From contig DCVU01000014.1 in assembly GCA_002327415.1 (NCBI GenBank), positions 287 through 5,370 of the forward strand: a stretch of 5,084 nucleotides of DNA, written 5' to 3'. This document shows, in pieces, positions 1 to 4,746 of this stretch. Below the pieces are notes generated by a model. The model made no database searches and had not been told where the DNA came from. It saw only the letters and a program-made list of their open reading frames with translations. Numbering within the stretch: position 1 is the first letter of the stretch; each line of letters begins with the position of its first letter. The translations under genes were made by a program, and so were the position numbers. This DNA is from Smithella sp. UBA2180. GTDB lineage: Bacteria; Desulfobacterota; Syntrophia; Syntrophales; Smithellaceae.

Positions 1-667
1 GCTGCATCTACCTATCAACATCAAGCAAGCCTTGGCTGTTCTGGAATTTTATGAAGATGGTTTCCCTCATTGGCATTTACTGATTGAAGTTGAGAATGAA
101 GGAAAAGCCGGTATGATCGGAGGTAAAAATCTTCATCGTTCATGGGCACAAGGTATTGTAAAGGAAACATATTTCAGAAACTTGGATCACTGGAAAAGTA
201 TAGCTGGTTATTTTGCAGACAAAGGCTATTTCGAGAAAGGAAAGGAATATCAGACAGAACTTCCGAAAGATATTAAGGAACATTATGGAAGGCGCATCCA
301 AAGGATTACTTATTATACAGGACAAAAGGAAGGGGTTCACGAAGAAGAAAGAATTGATCTTACAGAAGATGAGGCATTCCAAGAGATAACCAAATATTTT
401 GAAGCTAAAAGCCAAGAGCAAATCAAGAAAGCCGACCAAAAAGAGCTTCAGAAAAAAGAGGTCAATTACCAGACCATTCTTAGTCAATGCGGAACAAGAA
501 CGTACATCCGGACGGTCGTAATAGAACACTTGTCCAGATGATTATACCTGTACCATTCAATGAGATTCGGGATTTAATCGATCCTGTTTATACAAAGGGG
601 CACGGCTATGTTTGTTTTCTTACGATAGAAGCATTACGGCTTATTGAAGCAAATTCAGTAAAAATAA
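1..667 (+). pseudogene. Rolling-circle (HUH-type) replication initiator protein, 5' partial and frameshifted
   Basis: The reading frame is open from base 2, so the true start lies outside the window. Counting visible residues from base 2, an HUH motif His-Trp-His sits at residues 23-25 (bases 68-76) inside a hydrophobic strand (FPHWHLLIEV), the metal-binding motif of rolling-circle Rep and relaxase endonucleases. About 45 residues later comes GYFADKGYF (first Tyr codon 209-211), a fit to the YxxxK-type nicking-tyrosine motif. A charged, probably coiled C-terminal part follows. The frame stops at 539-541, but good coding character continues in the frame one base back from about 484 (NKNVHPDGRNRTLVQM, then VPFNEIRDLIDPVYTKGHGY) up to about 660. 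This indicates a one-base loss or a two-base gain near 485-500. Coding character ends where the inverted-repeat element at 668 begins. By family, such proteins nick plasmid or phage-like DNA to start replication. This copy is inferred to be inactive unless the shift is a sequencing error. The exact Rep family is not certain. Confidence 0.6.
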
Positions 668-818
668 TTATTAACGGTCTCATAATAGTATTCATATCCG
701 ATCCATTGTTGTCTTCTGTTGTCTTCCCGGCGAAGGCCGGGAACCAGTCTCAATAATTCCTGGATGCCGGCCTTCGCCGGCATGACAAATGTTAATTCAA
801 TTATGAGACCATTAATAA
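668..818. repeat. Nested inverted-repeat (MITE/REP-like) element
   Basis: Outer arms at 668-686 and 800-818 are inverted copies matching at 18 of 19 bases (core GGTCTCATAAT). Inside, 721-747 and 760-786 are a second inverted pair matching at 23 of 27. Each inner arm is itself a hairpin with an 8-bp stem and a four-base loop: 724-743 (TTCCCGGC, loop GAAG) and 764-783 (ATGCCGGC, loop CTTC). The four mismatches between the inner arms fall at paired stem positions, so both hairpins stay perfect. Paired GC-rich hairpins of this kind are familiar as dispersed non-coding repeats in bacterial genomes. The element contains no gene. Its insertion coincides with loss of coding character of the Rep-like gene. 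A weak AATAA flank (663-667 and 814-818) could be a target duplication, but it is too short to trust. Confidence 0.7.
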
Positions 819-819
819 G

Positions 820-987
820 CATTTAGATTTACCTTCGCCGAATCCATGTTTGACCGAACGATTTCCAGAGGAACGTCAAAACCGTTACATCTCCCCTGAG
901 AGCGATTTTTGGCAAGTCTATGAAGGTGCAGAGGGGCAGGATAAGATAATGCTTCTTGCTTATCTGCACTTGGCAGCTAGTGCTTAA
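820..987 (+). pseudogene. Orphan 3' coding fragment, possibly the displaced tail of the Rep-like gene
   Basis: Between the two repeat elements, the frame beginning at 820 reads HLDLPSPNPCLTERFPEERQ and continues with an acidic, aromatic stretch (SPESDFWQVYEG) and a hydrophobic end (IMLLAYLHLAAS) before TAA at 985-987. The composition is protein-like and there is no start codon or ribosome binding site, so this looks like the C-terminal remnant of a gene interrupted by the 668-818 element. It is in the same frame as the post-shift part of the Rep-like gene (487-660), which fits one original gene, though simple removal of 668-818 does not restore the frame. It could instead be the end of a neighbouring gene whose body was deleted. 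No family was recognised. Confidence 0.4.
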
Positions 988-1001
988 TTTCAATATTAAC
1001 C

Positions 1002-1081
1002 ATGTCATTTCGAAGGAACGGAGTGACTGAGAAATCTTTAGAATCATTGAATAAGATTTCTCCCTTCGGTCGAAATGACAT
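1002..1081. repeat. Imperfect-palindrome dispersed repeat (MITE-like)
   Basis: The left arm from 1002 (ATGTCATTTCG, later GAGAAATCTT ending at 1038) pairs with the right arm 1053-1081 (AAGATTTCTC, later CGAAATGACAT). The arm ends match perfectly. The middle of the left arm has about eight extra bases relative to the right. This class of TGTCATTTCG...GAGAAATCTT repeat is common in many bacterial genomes, and its translation gives spurious minus-strand peptides such as CHFDRREKS and SLRSFEM, which are visible here. It is non-coding and ends 9 bases before the open frame of the truncated integrase, so it may mark the break that removed the integrase N-terminus. Confidence 0.7.
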
Positions 1082-1537
1082 ATCAGTAACTTTTGCAAGT
1101 ATGCACTAAAAGATCAGAGCTTTTTCGGCTTCGATGGGAAGATGTAGATTTTTTCAATCAAAGGGTAAGGATCGGAACAAGAAAGAGGTTTGGAGGTAGT
1201 TTGGAATATGATGCACTTCCCATGACAGACGAGCTTTTTAATGCAATGATTATTCATCGGCAATCGGCTAATTTTGATTGGGTATTCACAAACCAGGAAA
1301 ACGGAGAGCCTTTCAAAGTACGTCAAAAGCATATGAGACAGCTTTGTAGAAGGGCAGGTGTCAAGGCATTCGGATATCATGCCATAAGGCATTTAACGGC
1401 TAGTATATTAGCGCAGGCCGATGTATCTATGGTGACGATTCAGAGAATATTAAGACACAAGAATCTTACTACTACGGAGCGATATATCAGGGGGCTTGAA
1501 CCGGTAAGACCAGCATTGGAGGTTTTATCAAATAGAA

Positions 1538-1561
1538 ATTCACGACCAACATTCACGACCA
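1538..1561. repeat. Direct repeat of 11 bases, period 13
   Basis: ATTCACGACCA occurs at 1538-1548 and again at 1551-1561, inside the 3' part of the integrase remnant and about 70-90 bases from the tRNA attachment region. Short direct repeats beside an attachment site are often binding sites for the integrase arm domain or an excisionase. That role is an inference here. A chance duplication within the coding tail is the alternative. Confidence 0.6.
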
Positions 1562-1584
1562 TGAATCAAACCCTTAAAACCAGA

Positions 1585-1615
1585 GAATCTGAAGCAGTGT
1601 CACTACCTCAGATTC
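1585..1615. repeat. 31-base imperfect palindrome near the attachment site
   Basis: GAATCTGA (1585-1592) and TCAGATTC (1608-1615) are perfect inverted arms, and the inner part is also nearly symmetric around base 1600 (AGTG-T-CACT). Overall 13 of 15 base pairs match. It lies 12 bases from the CCA end of the tRNA gene. It could be a protein-binding operator at the element end, or a hairpin in the tRNA-Glu transcript read on the minus strand. On that strand it is followed by only a weak T run, so a terminator role is not secure. Confidence 0.55.
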
Positions 1616-1627
1616 CAGGACATTATT

Positions 1628-1703
1628 TGGCGTCCCCATGGAGATTCGAACTCCAGTTACAGGCGTGAAAGGCCCGTGTCCTAGGCCTCTAGACGATGGG
1701 GAC
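1628..1703 (-). tRNA. tRNA-Glu (anticodon TTC), CCA encoded
   Basis: The minus-strand sequence folds into a full 76-base cloverleaf. The acceptor stem is GTCCCCA/TGGGGAC, the D stem GTCT/GGAC with loop AGAGGCCTA, the anticodon stem CGGGC/GCCTG with loop CTTTCAC, and the T arm TGGAG-TTCGAAT-CTCCA. The discriminator is G and CCA is encoded at 1630-1628. The anticodon TTC lies at 1669-1667. The sequence closely resembles the Escherichia coli tRNA-Glu as I remember it. The gene is intact although an integrase remnant abuts and overlaps its 3' half, as expected when an integrating element restores the tRNA end. It is read from a strong predicted promoter just upstream. Confidence 0.96.
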
Positions 1704-1732
1704 GTCGCGGCGCCTTTTTTTACAGGTTGCGC

Positions 1733-1761
1733 CTTATATATTGTTAAAATCATAATGTCAA
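1733..1761 (-). promoter_or_regulatory. Sigma-70-type promoter of tRNA-Glu
   Basis: On the minus strand, TTGACA (1761-1756) and TATAAG (1738-1733) are separated by exactly 17 bases. The predicted start lies about 20-25 bases before the tRNA 5' end at 1703. The consensus -35 box fits a highly expressed stable RNA. The short leader contains a GC-rich run (GGCGCCGCGACGTC) directly before the tRNA. Confidence 0.7.
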
Positions 1762-1850
1762 GTGTTGGCTCAAAAAATATTTGTCAAGAAATTTAAGGGA
1801 ATATACAGATCGAATAAGGTTGCGAAATATATAGGTTACTGCAATTAAGG

Positions 1851-2438
1851 CTACAAACCGTTAGCAATAAATATAGCAATTCCTCTGCGGATGATCATTA
1901 CACCAATTGCAGCCAGAAGCAAGCTGGTAATTTTAGAGACCGTCTTGGAGCCTGTTTTCCCGATAATCCGGTTGATAAGCGGTGCCATGAAAAATACGGC
2001 GCCGGCAATCAAAATGTTGGTAATGATGGCCAATGATGTAATAACCAGACTATGCTCGTTAATCAAAAGCATGGATGTGGTCAATACGGCTGGTCCTGTG
2101 ATTAGCGGTACTCCAATGGGCACTGCGCCCATGCTTTCCAGATCAACCTCGTAAGGTTTTTTCTCGGCGGAAAGGATGTCCCGAATGGAAAATACAAAAA
2201 GAAGCGTGCCTCCTGCGATCATAAAGTCGGCAACAGTGATGCCCAGCAGTTTTAAAGTTGCTGTGCCCACAGCGATAAAAGCAAGAGCGACAATTAATGC
2301 CGTAATCATTGATTGAATTATAATATTCTTGATCTTGCTCTGCTCGATGCCTTCGGTGAGATTCATGAATAGTGGTAATACGCCAATGGCGTCGACAGCC
2401 ACAAAAAGAGGAATAAAGCACAGGCCGAATGATTTCAT
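1851..2438 (-). CDS. MarC family (UPF0056) integral membrane protein
   Basis: This 195-residue inner-membrane protein has about six hydrophobic helices (roughly residues 5-25, 43-65, 71-88, 105-124, 131-152 and 168-192). Family-like motifs are FVAVDAIGVLPLF near residue 12, the GGTLLFVFSIRDIL stretch at 76-89, AVPIGVPLITGPAVLT at 105-120 and the repeat-like ITSLLLAAIGVMIIRRG at 170-186. The length is close to the usual 200-215. The ATG at 2438 is supported by GAGGAG about 11 bases upstream. MarC proteins were once linked to multiple antibiotic resistance, but that link was not upheld and the transported substrate is unknown. The charged loop after residue 89 separates the two halves, which look like an internal duplication. 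A predicted promoter lies at 2479-2508 and a candidate small gene lies just upstream on the same strand. This is a chromosomal-type gene outside the integrated element. Confidence 0.9.
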   Translation of the reverse strand: MKSFGLCFIPLFVAVDAIGVLPLFMNLTEGIEQSKIKNIIIQSMITALIVALAFIAVGTATLKLLGITVADFMIAGGTLLFVFSIRDILSAEKKPYEVDLESMGAVPIGVPLITGPAVLTTSMLLINEHSLVITSLAIITNILIAGAVFFMAPLINRIIGKTGSKTVSKITSLLLAAIGVMIIRRGIAIFIANGL

Positions 2439-2478
2439 CTTCTTTTAAACTCCTCAAAATAATATGCTATTTATTAGA

Positions 2479-2508
2479 AATATAATCATCATCTATCTTA
2501 ATTATCAA
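2479..2508 (-). promoter_or_regulatory. Predicted promoter for the marC-family gene
   Basis: On the minus strand TTGATA (2508-2503) and TATATT (2484-2479) are spaced by 18 bases, giving a start about 30-35 bases before the ATG at 2438. The boxes each differ from consensus by one base. The region is AT-rich, so a chance match is possible. It overlaps the stop codon of the candidate small gene. Confidence 0.4.
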
Positions 2509-2609
2509 GCATGTTTCTGAAAATATTTTTTCTGCAATTTTGAAGCCACAGTAACCAGGCTGATCACTGCCGGTACTTCCCAAAGCGGATTTATGACAAC
2601 CGTTTTCAT
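2505..2609 (-). CDS. Candidate 34-residue small protein upstream of marC-family gene
   Basis: A short frame starts at ATG (2609-2607) and ends at TGA (2507-2505). A GGAG at 2621-2618 lies 8 bases before the start, a good ribosome binding site. The peptide begins MKTVVINPLWEVPAVISLVT, a mostly hydrophobic run of about 20 residues, and ends in a basic tail (KLQKKYFQKHA). This layout resembles a tiny single-span or membrane-attached protein. It is on the same strand as the marC-family gene, whose start is 66 bases further on, so the two could be co-transcribed. No family was recognised. It could be a chance frame or a fragment of a lost gene. The support is the ribosome site and composition only. 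Confidence 0.4.
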   Translation of the reverse strand: MKTVVINPLWEVPAVISLVTVASKLQKKYFQKHA

Positions 2610-2636
2610 TGTTGAAACTCCAATTCTAGTGAAACT

Positions 2637-2753
2637 CAGATATTACAAGCGCAGCACAGTAATATCTGTAAGTCGAATTATCCAATAGCCAACGGCCATT
2701 GGGAACAATCCCGCGAAGCGGAGGGTTTAATACCCCGCAGCTTGCTGCGGGGT
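2637..2753. repeat. Cluster of hairpins in the divergent intergenic region
   Basis: Three clear inverted repeats follow each other: 2637-2646 with 2659-2668 (CAGATATTAC, perfect 10-bp stem, 12-base loop), 2682-2690 with 2694-2702 (CCAATAGCC, 8 of 9 paired, loop AAC) and 2732-2740 with 2745-2753 (ACCCCGCAG, perfect 9-bp stem, loop CTTG). Smaller ones lie between them (GGGAACAATCCC at 2701-2712 and CCGCGAAGCGG at 2711-2721). None is followed by a T run, so terminators are unlikely. The CCCCGCAGCTTGCTGCGGGG type hairpin is familiar to me from dispersed repeats. The whole block may be one such repeat or a structured leader. A 64-residue minus-strand frame across it (2626-2820) has no supporting evidence. 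Confidence 0.6.
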
Positions 2754-2782
2754 TCATATCCGTGATGTAATTACCTTTGGGG

Positions 2783-2811
2783 TTGAACCGTATCAATGGT
2801 TGTGATATAAA
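2783..2811 (+). promoter_or_regulatory. Predicted sigma-70-type promoter for the plus-strand gene series
   Basis: TTGAAC (2783-2788) and TATAAA (2806-2811) are separated by 17 bases. The predicted start is near 2818, about 60 bases before the first gene at 2882. It is the best match between the hairpin cluster and that gene and could drive the whole plus-strand series. Confidence 0.5.
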
Positions 2812-2881
2812 AAACCTCATTTATTTTATGCATTGCAAGTTGATTTCCCAAAATATTAAAAAATAAGGAGGTTTATGTGCG

Positions 2882-3250
2882 ATGTCGGAAGAAACCCATA
2901 AAAAAGAACATAAAGAACATGATGAAAAACATCTGGAGAAATTGACCATTAAGGAATTGAGGGAAATTGCCGAGGATATTCCCCATGAAAGAGCAATCCA
3001 CGACATGAAGAAGGAGGAACTCGTTGCTTTCATCAAAGAAGCGCGGGGGATCAAGGATGAAGCACCAATCAAGAGAAAGAAACATATAGGCAAAATCAAG
3101 ATGACCAAACCTGAGCTTAAGGCGAAGCTTCGTGAGCTGAAAACCATGAGACGGCAGGCGTTGGAATCTGAAGAAAACGAAAAAGCCTCCCGGCTAAGGC
3201 ACCAGATAAGCCAATTGAAGAAAAAGTCAAGACGCCTTGCTGCTGCCTGA
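2882..3250 (+). CDS. Small basic protein with Rho-N/SAP-like region and UVR-like helix
   Basis: This 122-residue protein is rich in Lys and Glu and has no signal or membrane segment, so it is probably cytoplasmic. After a His/Lys/Glu-rich start, residues about 18-56 (LEKLTIKELREIAEDIP, then MKKEELVAFIKEARG) match the helix-turn-helix pattern of the Rho termination factor N-terminal (SAP-like) fold, which binds nucleic acid. Residues about 73-119 form a long charged helix (KPELKAKLRELKTMRRQALE, then EKASRLRHQISQLKKK). Its spacing resembles the UVR motif of UvrB and McsA (M..A....e.EkA..LR..I..L). The ATG at 2882 is preceded by TAAGGAGG at 2864-2871, spacing 10. An ATG at 2875 in another frame stops quickly. 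The gene is separated by 92 bases from the barrel gene. A nucleic-acid-binding role is inferred and no known named gene was recognised. Confidence 0.75.
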   Translation: MSEETHKKEHKEHDEKHLEKLTIKELREIAEDIPHERAIHDMKKEELVAFIKEARGIKDEAPIKRKKHIGKIKMTKPELKAKLRELKTMRRQALESEENEKASRLRHQISQLKKKSRRLAAA

Positions 3251-3258
3251 ATCGCGGA

Positions 3259-3313
3259 ATCAATGGAAACGTAGCTAAAATGTTTCCAGCGTTTACGCTA
3301 TCACCCCATTGAT
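3259..3313 (+). other. Possible branched RNA structure between two genes
   Basis: In the 92-base gap, ATCAAT (3259-3264) pairs with ATTGAT (3308-3313). This closes GGAAAC/GTTTCC (3265-3270 with 3282-3287) and directly adjacent AGCG/CGCT (3288-3291 with 3296-3299, loop TTTA), a three-way-junction-like fold. It sits 30 bases before the start codon of the barrel gene and ends just before its ribosome site. No T run follows, so it is not an ordinary terminator. It could be a processing or mRNA-stability element, or chance pairing. Confidence 0.35.
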
Positions 3314-3342
3314 GAATCATTGAAAGTTAAAGGGGGCATGGA

Positions 3343-4206
3343 ATGAGAGTTTATTTAAATTTTATCTTTAAATGTAAACAATCTCGGGCTAACCAATATT
3401 TAAAAACGCACAATAGCCGGCCAGAAAGCGACAATTTAAGAAGCATTCTGGCTATAATTTTCTTTGCCGCTGTCTTCTGGAGCATTTTTGTCTTTGCACC
3501 CCAATACGCCTGGGCCGGTCCACCATTTGTCACCGATGACCCGGAACCAGTGGAATTCCAGCACTGGGAAGTATATCTCGCCGCGCAGTACAAACATGAT
3601 CGGGATCAGGATTCCTCGACACTGCCTCACCTCGAAATAAATTATGGCGCAATACCGAATCTACAAATCCATTTAATAGCGCCCCTTGTTTATGTAAGGC
3701 CGGAAGGATCAGGCTCTGAATATGGTTATGGAGATACGGAGTTGGGTGTCAAGTTTCGTTTTATTCAGGAAACGGATTATATTCCGCAAGTGGGAATATT
3801 TCCCATGATTGAACTTCCCACTGGTAATTCCGATAAAGGTTTAGGTAACGGCAAAGCACAATATTTCATTCCCGTATGGTTACAGAAAAGTTGGGGACCA
3901 TGGACAACCTATGGGGGAGCGGGATACTGGGTTAATCCCGGCGACGGTAATAAGAATTGGTGGCAGTTTGGCTGGTTAATTCAGCGGGAAATTACTAAAA
4001 ATCTTACTCTGGGAACGGAACTCTATTACAAAACAGCAAGCACTGAAGATGGCAAAGATACTACGGGGTACACTCTTGGCGCTATTGTTAACATTACCGA
4101 AAATCATCACATTCTGCTTTCTGCGGGACAGGATATTAACGGTCCCAATTACCTCTCTGCTTACATAGGCTATCAATTTACATTTGGTCCGCAGAAAAAG
4201 GAATAG
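3343..4206 (+). CDS. Outer-membrane beta-barrel protein ('MetA-pathway of phenol degradation'/transporter-like)
   Basis: The protein has 287 residues. A hydrophobic segment at about 34-52 followed by a signal-peptidase site AWA|GPP (after residue 58) marks an exported protein. The mature start GPPFVTDDPEPVEFQHWEVY is typical of a family of putative outer-membrane channels annotated as MetA-pathway of phenol degradation (Pfam Phenol_MetA_deg). The rest alternates aromatic and polar residues in strand-like fashion with Gly/Asp/Asn turns (EYGYGDTELGVKFRF, PTGNSDKGLGNG, AYIGYQFTFG near the end), as in a membrane barrel. The ATG at 3343 follows AAAGGGGG with about 6-7 bases spacing. The signal's n-region is unusually long, about 33 residues. 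The substrate is not shown by the sequence, and despite the family name a role in phenol breakdown should not be assumed. Two inner-membrane protein genes follow on the same strand. Confidence 0.75.
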   Translation: MRVYLNFIFKCKQSRANQYLKTHNSRPESDNLRSILAIIFFAAVFWSIFVFAPQYAWAGPPFVTDDPEPVEFQHWEVYLAAQYKHDRDQDSSTLPHLEINYGAIPNLQIHLIAPLVYVRPEGSGSEYGYGDTELGVKFRFIQETDYIPQVGIFPMIELPTGNSDKGLGNGKAQYFIPVWLQKSWGPWTTYGGAGYWVNPGDGNKNWWQFGWLIQREITKNLTLGTELYYKTASTEDGKDTTGYTLGAIVNITENHHILLSAGQDINGPNYLSAYIGYQFTFGPQKKE

Positions 4207-4282
4207 CTCAGCGTAGAAGGAAAAAAGCAAACGTTAACCAGGAGAATAACATCTTCAAGTATTCATGAAAGGAGCGAATAAA

Positions 4283-4741
4283 ATGCTAAATCAGGGTTTC
4301 ATGATGTCGCATGTACTGTTGGGTATCTTGGGCATTCTCTTTGCTGTTGCCTTGTTTGTGGATGTCGTCAATGCCAGTGAAAAAAACAGCGGGCGAATAA
4401 AAAAGATGAGCTTAGCCGTTTCCGCGCTGATTGTTCTGGCCTATCTTATCGGCGGTTACTGGTATGTAGTCTATTATGGAGGTGACCGGGATATAATCAA
4501 AGCGGGTAAATGGCCGTGGGCGCACAATTATTTCATGGAAGTCAAGGAGCATGTCTTTTTCCTGCTGTTGCTTCTGAGCCTTTATCTGCCGATAGCTACT
4601 CACAGGATTGGAGCCTTGACTGACAAGAAAAATAAAAATCTGATTCTGGTAATCTCTGCATTGATAATATTGATCGGTCTTTTCATGGATGGCGCCGGCG
4701 GAATCATCAGCAGAGGCGTAACCATTGGATTGGGGAGGTAA
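4283..4741 (+). CDS. Four-helix inner-membrane protein of unknown function, His-containing
   Basis: The start chosen is ATG 4283 (152 residues), because AAAGGAG at 4268-4274 lies 8 bases before it. An in-frame ATG at 4265 would contain that ribosome site within its own coding sequence. Four hydrophobic helices are visible at about 9-28, 42-65, 89-105 and 119-136. His10 lies in helix 1, His81 in the connecting loop, His90 at the start of helix 3 and His107 after it. The loop GGYWYVVYYGGDRDIIKAGK followed by WPWAHNYFMEVKEH is rich in aromatic residues and could form a cofactor or ligand site. Membrane histidines paired this way occur in heme b proteins, but no CxxCH or known cytochrome signature is present, so this remains a guess. 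It lies 76 bases after the barrel gene and 5 bases before the next membrane protein gene, so the two membrane genes are almost surely co-expressed. I do not recognise the family. Confidence 0.75.
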   Translation: MLNQGFMMSHVLLGILGILFAVALFVDVVNASEKNSGRIKKMSLAVSALIVLAYLIGGYWYVVYYGGDRDIIKAGKWPWAHNYFMEVKEHVFFLLLLLSLYLPIATHRIGALTDKKNKNLILVISALIILIGLFMDGAGGIISRGVTIGLGR

Positions 4742-4746
4742 TGACT

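Larger units (their letters stand above)
1090..1668 (+). pseudogene. Tyrosine recombinase (integrase), catalytic domain only; N-terminal half missing
   Basis: Numbering from the TTG codon at 1093 gives 191 residues, about half a usual phage or island integrase. Only the catalytic domain is present: the region around the first active-site box (KRSELFRLRWEDVDF, residues 6-20), HAIRH with the His-x-x-Arg pair (His96, Arg99), LRHKN (His122) and TERYIRG with the nucleophile Tyr131. In the first box the position that is normally the catalytic Arg (GxRxSE) is Lys6, and a stop codon at 1087-1089 lies just upstream. There is no SAM-like core-binding domain, no arm-binding domain and no convincing ribosome binding site. 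The 3' end reads into the tRNA-Glu gene and its TGA (1666-1668) overlaps the tRNA anticodon. Such enzymes integrate plasmids, phages or islands at tRNA 3' ends. This copy is inferred inactive. Confidence 0.8.

Noticed and set aside
829..1098. Minus-strand open frame of 89 codons
   Set aside because: It runs through the 1002-1081 repeat, and its peptide (CHFDRREKS, SLRSFEM) is the usual spurious translation of that repeat. The rest opposes the plus-strand coding tail at 820-987.
1704..1722. GC-rich run followed by seven T as a terminator for the integrase
   Set aside because: No hairpin with a usable loop forms before the T run. GGCGCC and GACGTC are only self-palindromes. The region is better read as the tRNA-Glu leader on the minus strand.
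2143..2457. Minus-strand open frame of 104 codons overlapping marC
   Set aside because: It is a shadow frame of the marC-family gene, with His/Arg/Cys-rich nonsense composition.
2611..2637. CRISPR-like GTTGAAAC and a repeated TGAAACTC 17 bases apart
   Set aside because: There are only two 8-base matches, no repeat-length units and no spacers, so there is no array.
2626..2820. Minus-strand open frame of 64 codons
   Set aside because: It lies over the hairpin cluster, has no convincing ribosome site, and its sequence is explained by the inverted repeats.
4265..4282. ATG at 4265 as start of the four-helix protein
   Set aside because: The strong ribosome site AAAGGAG lies inside this extension, 8 bases before ATG 4283, and no good site precedes 4265.
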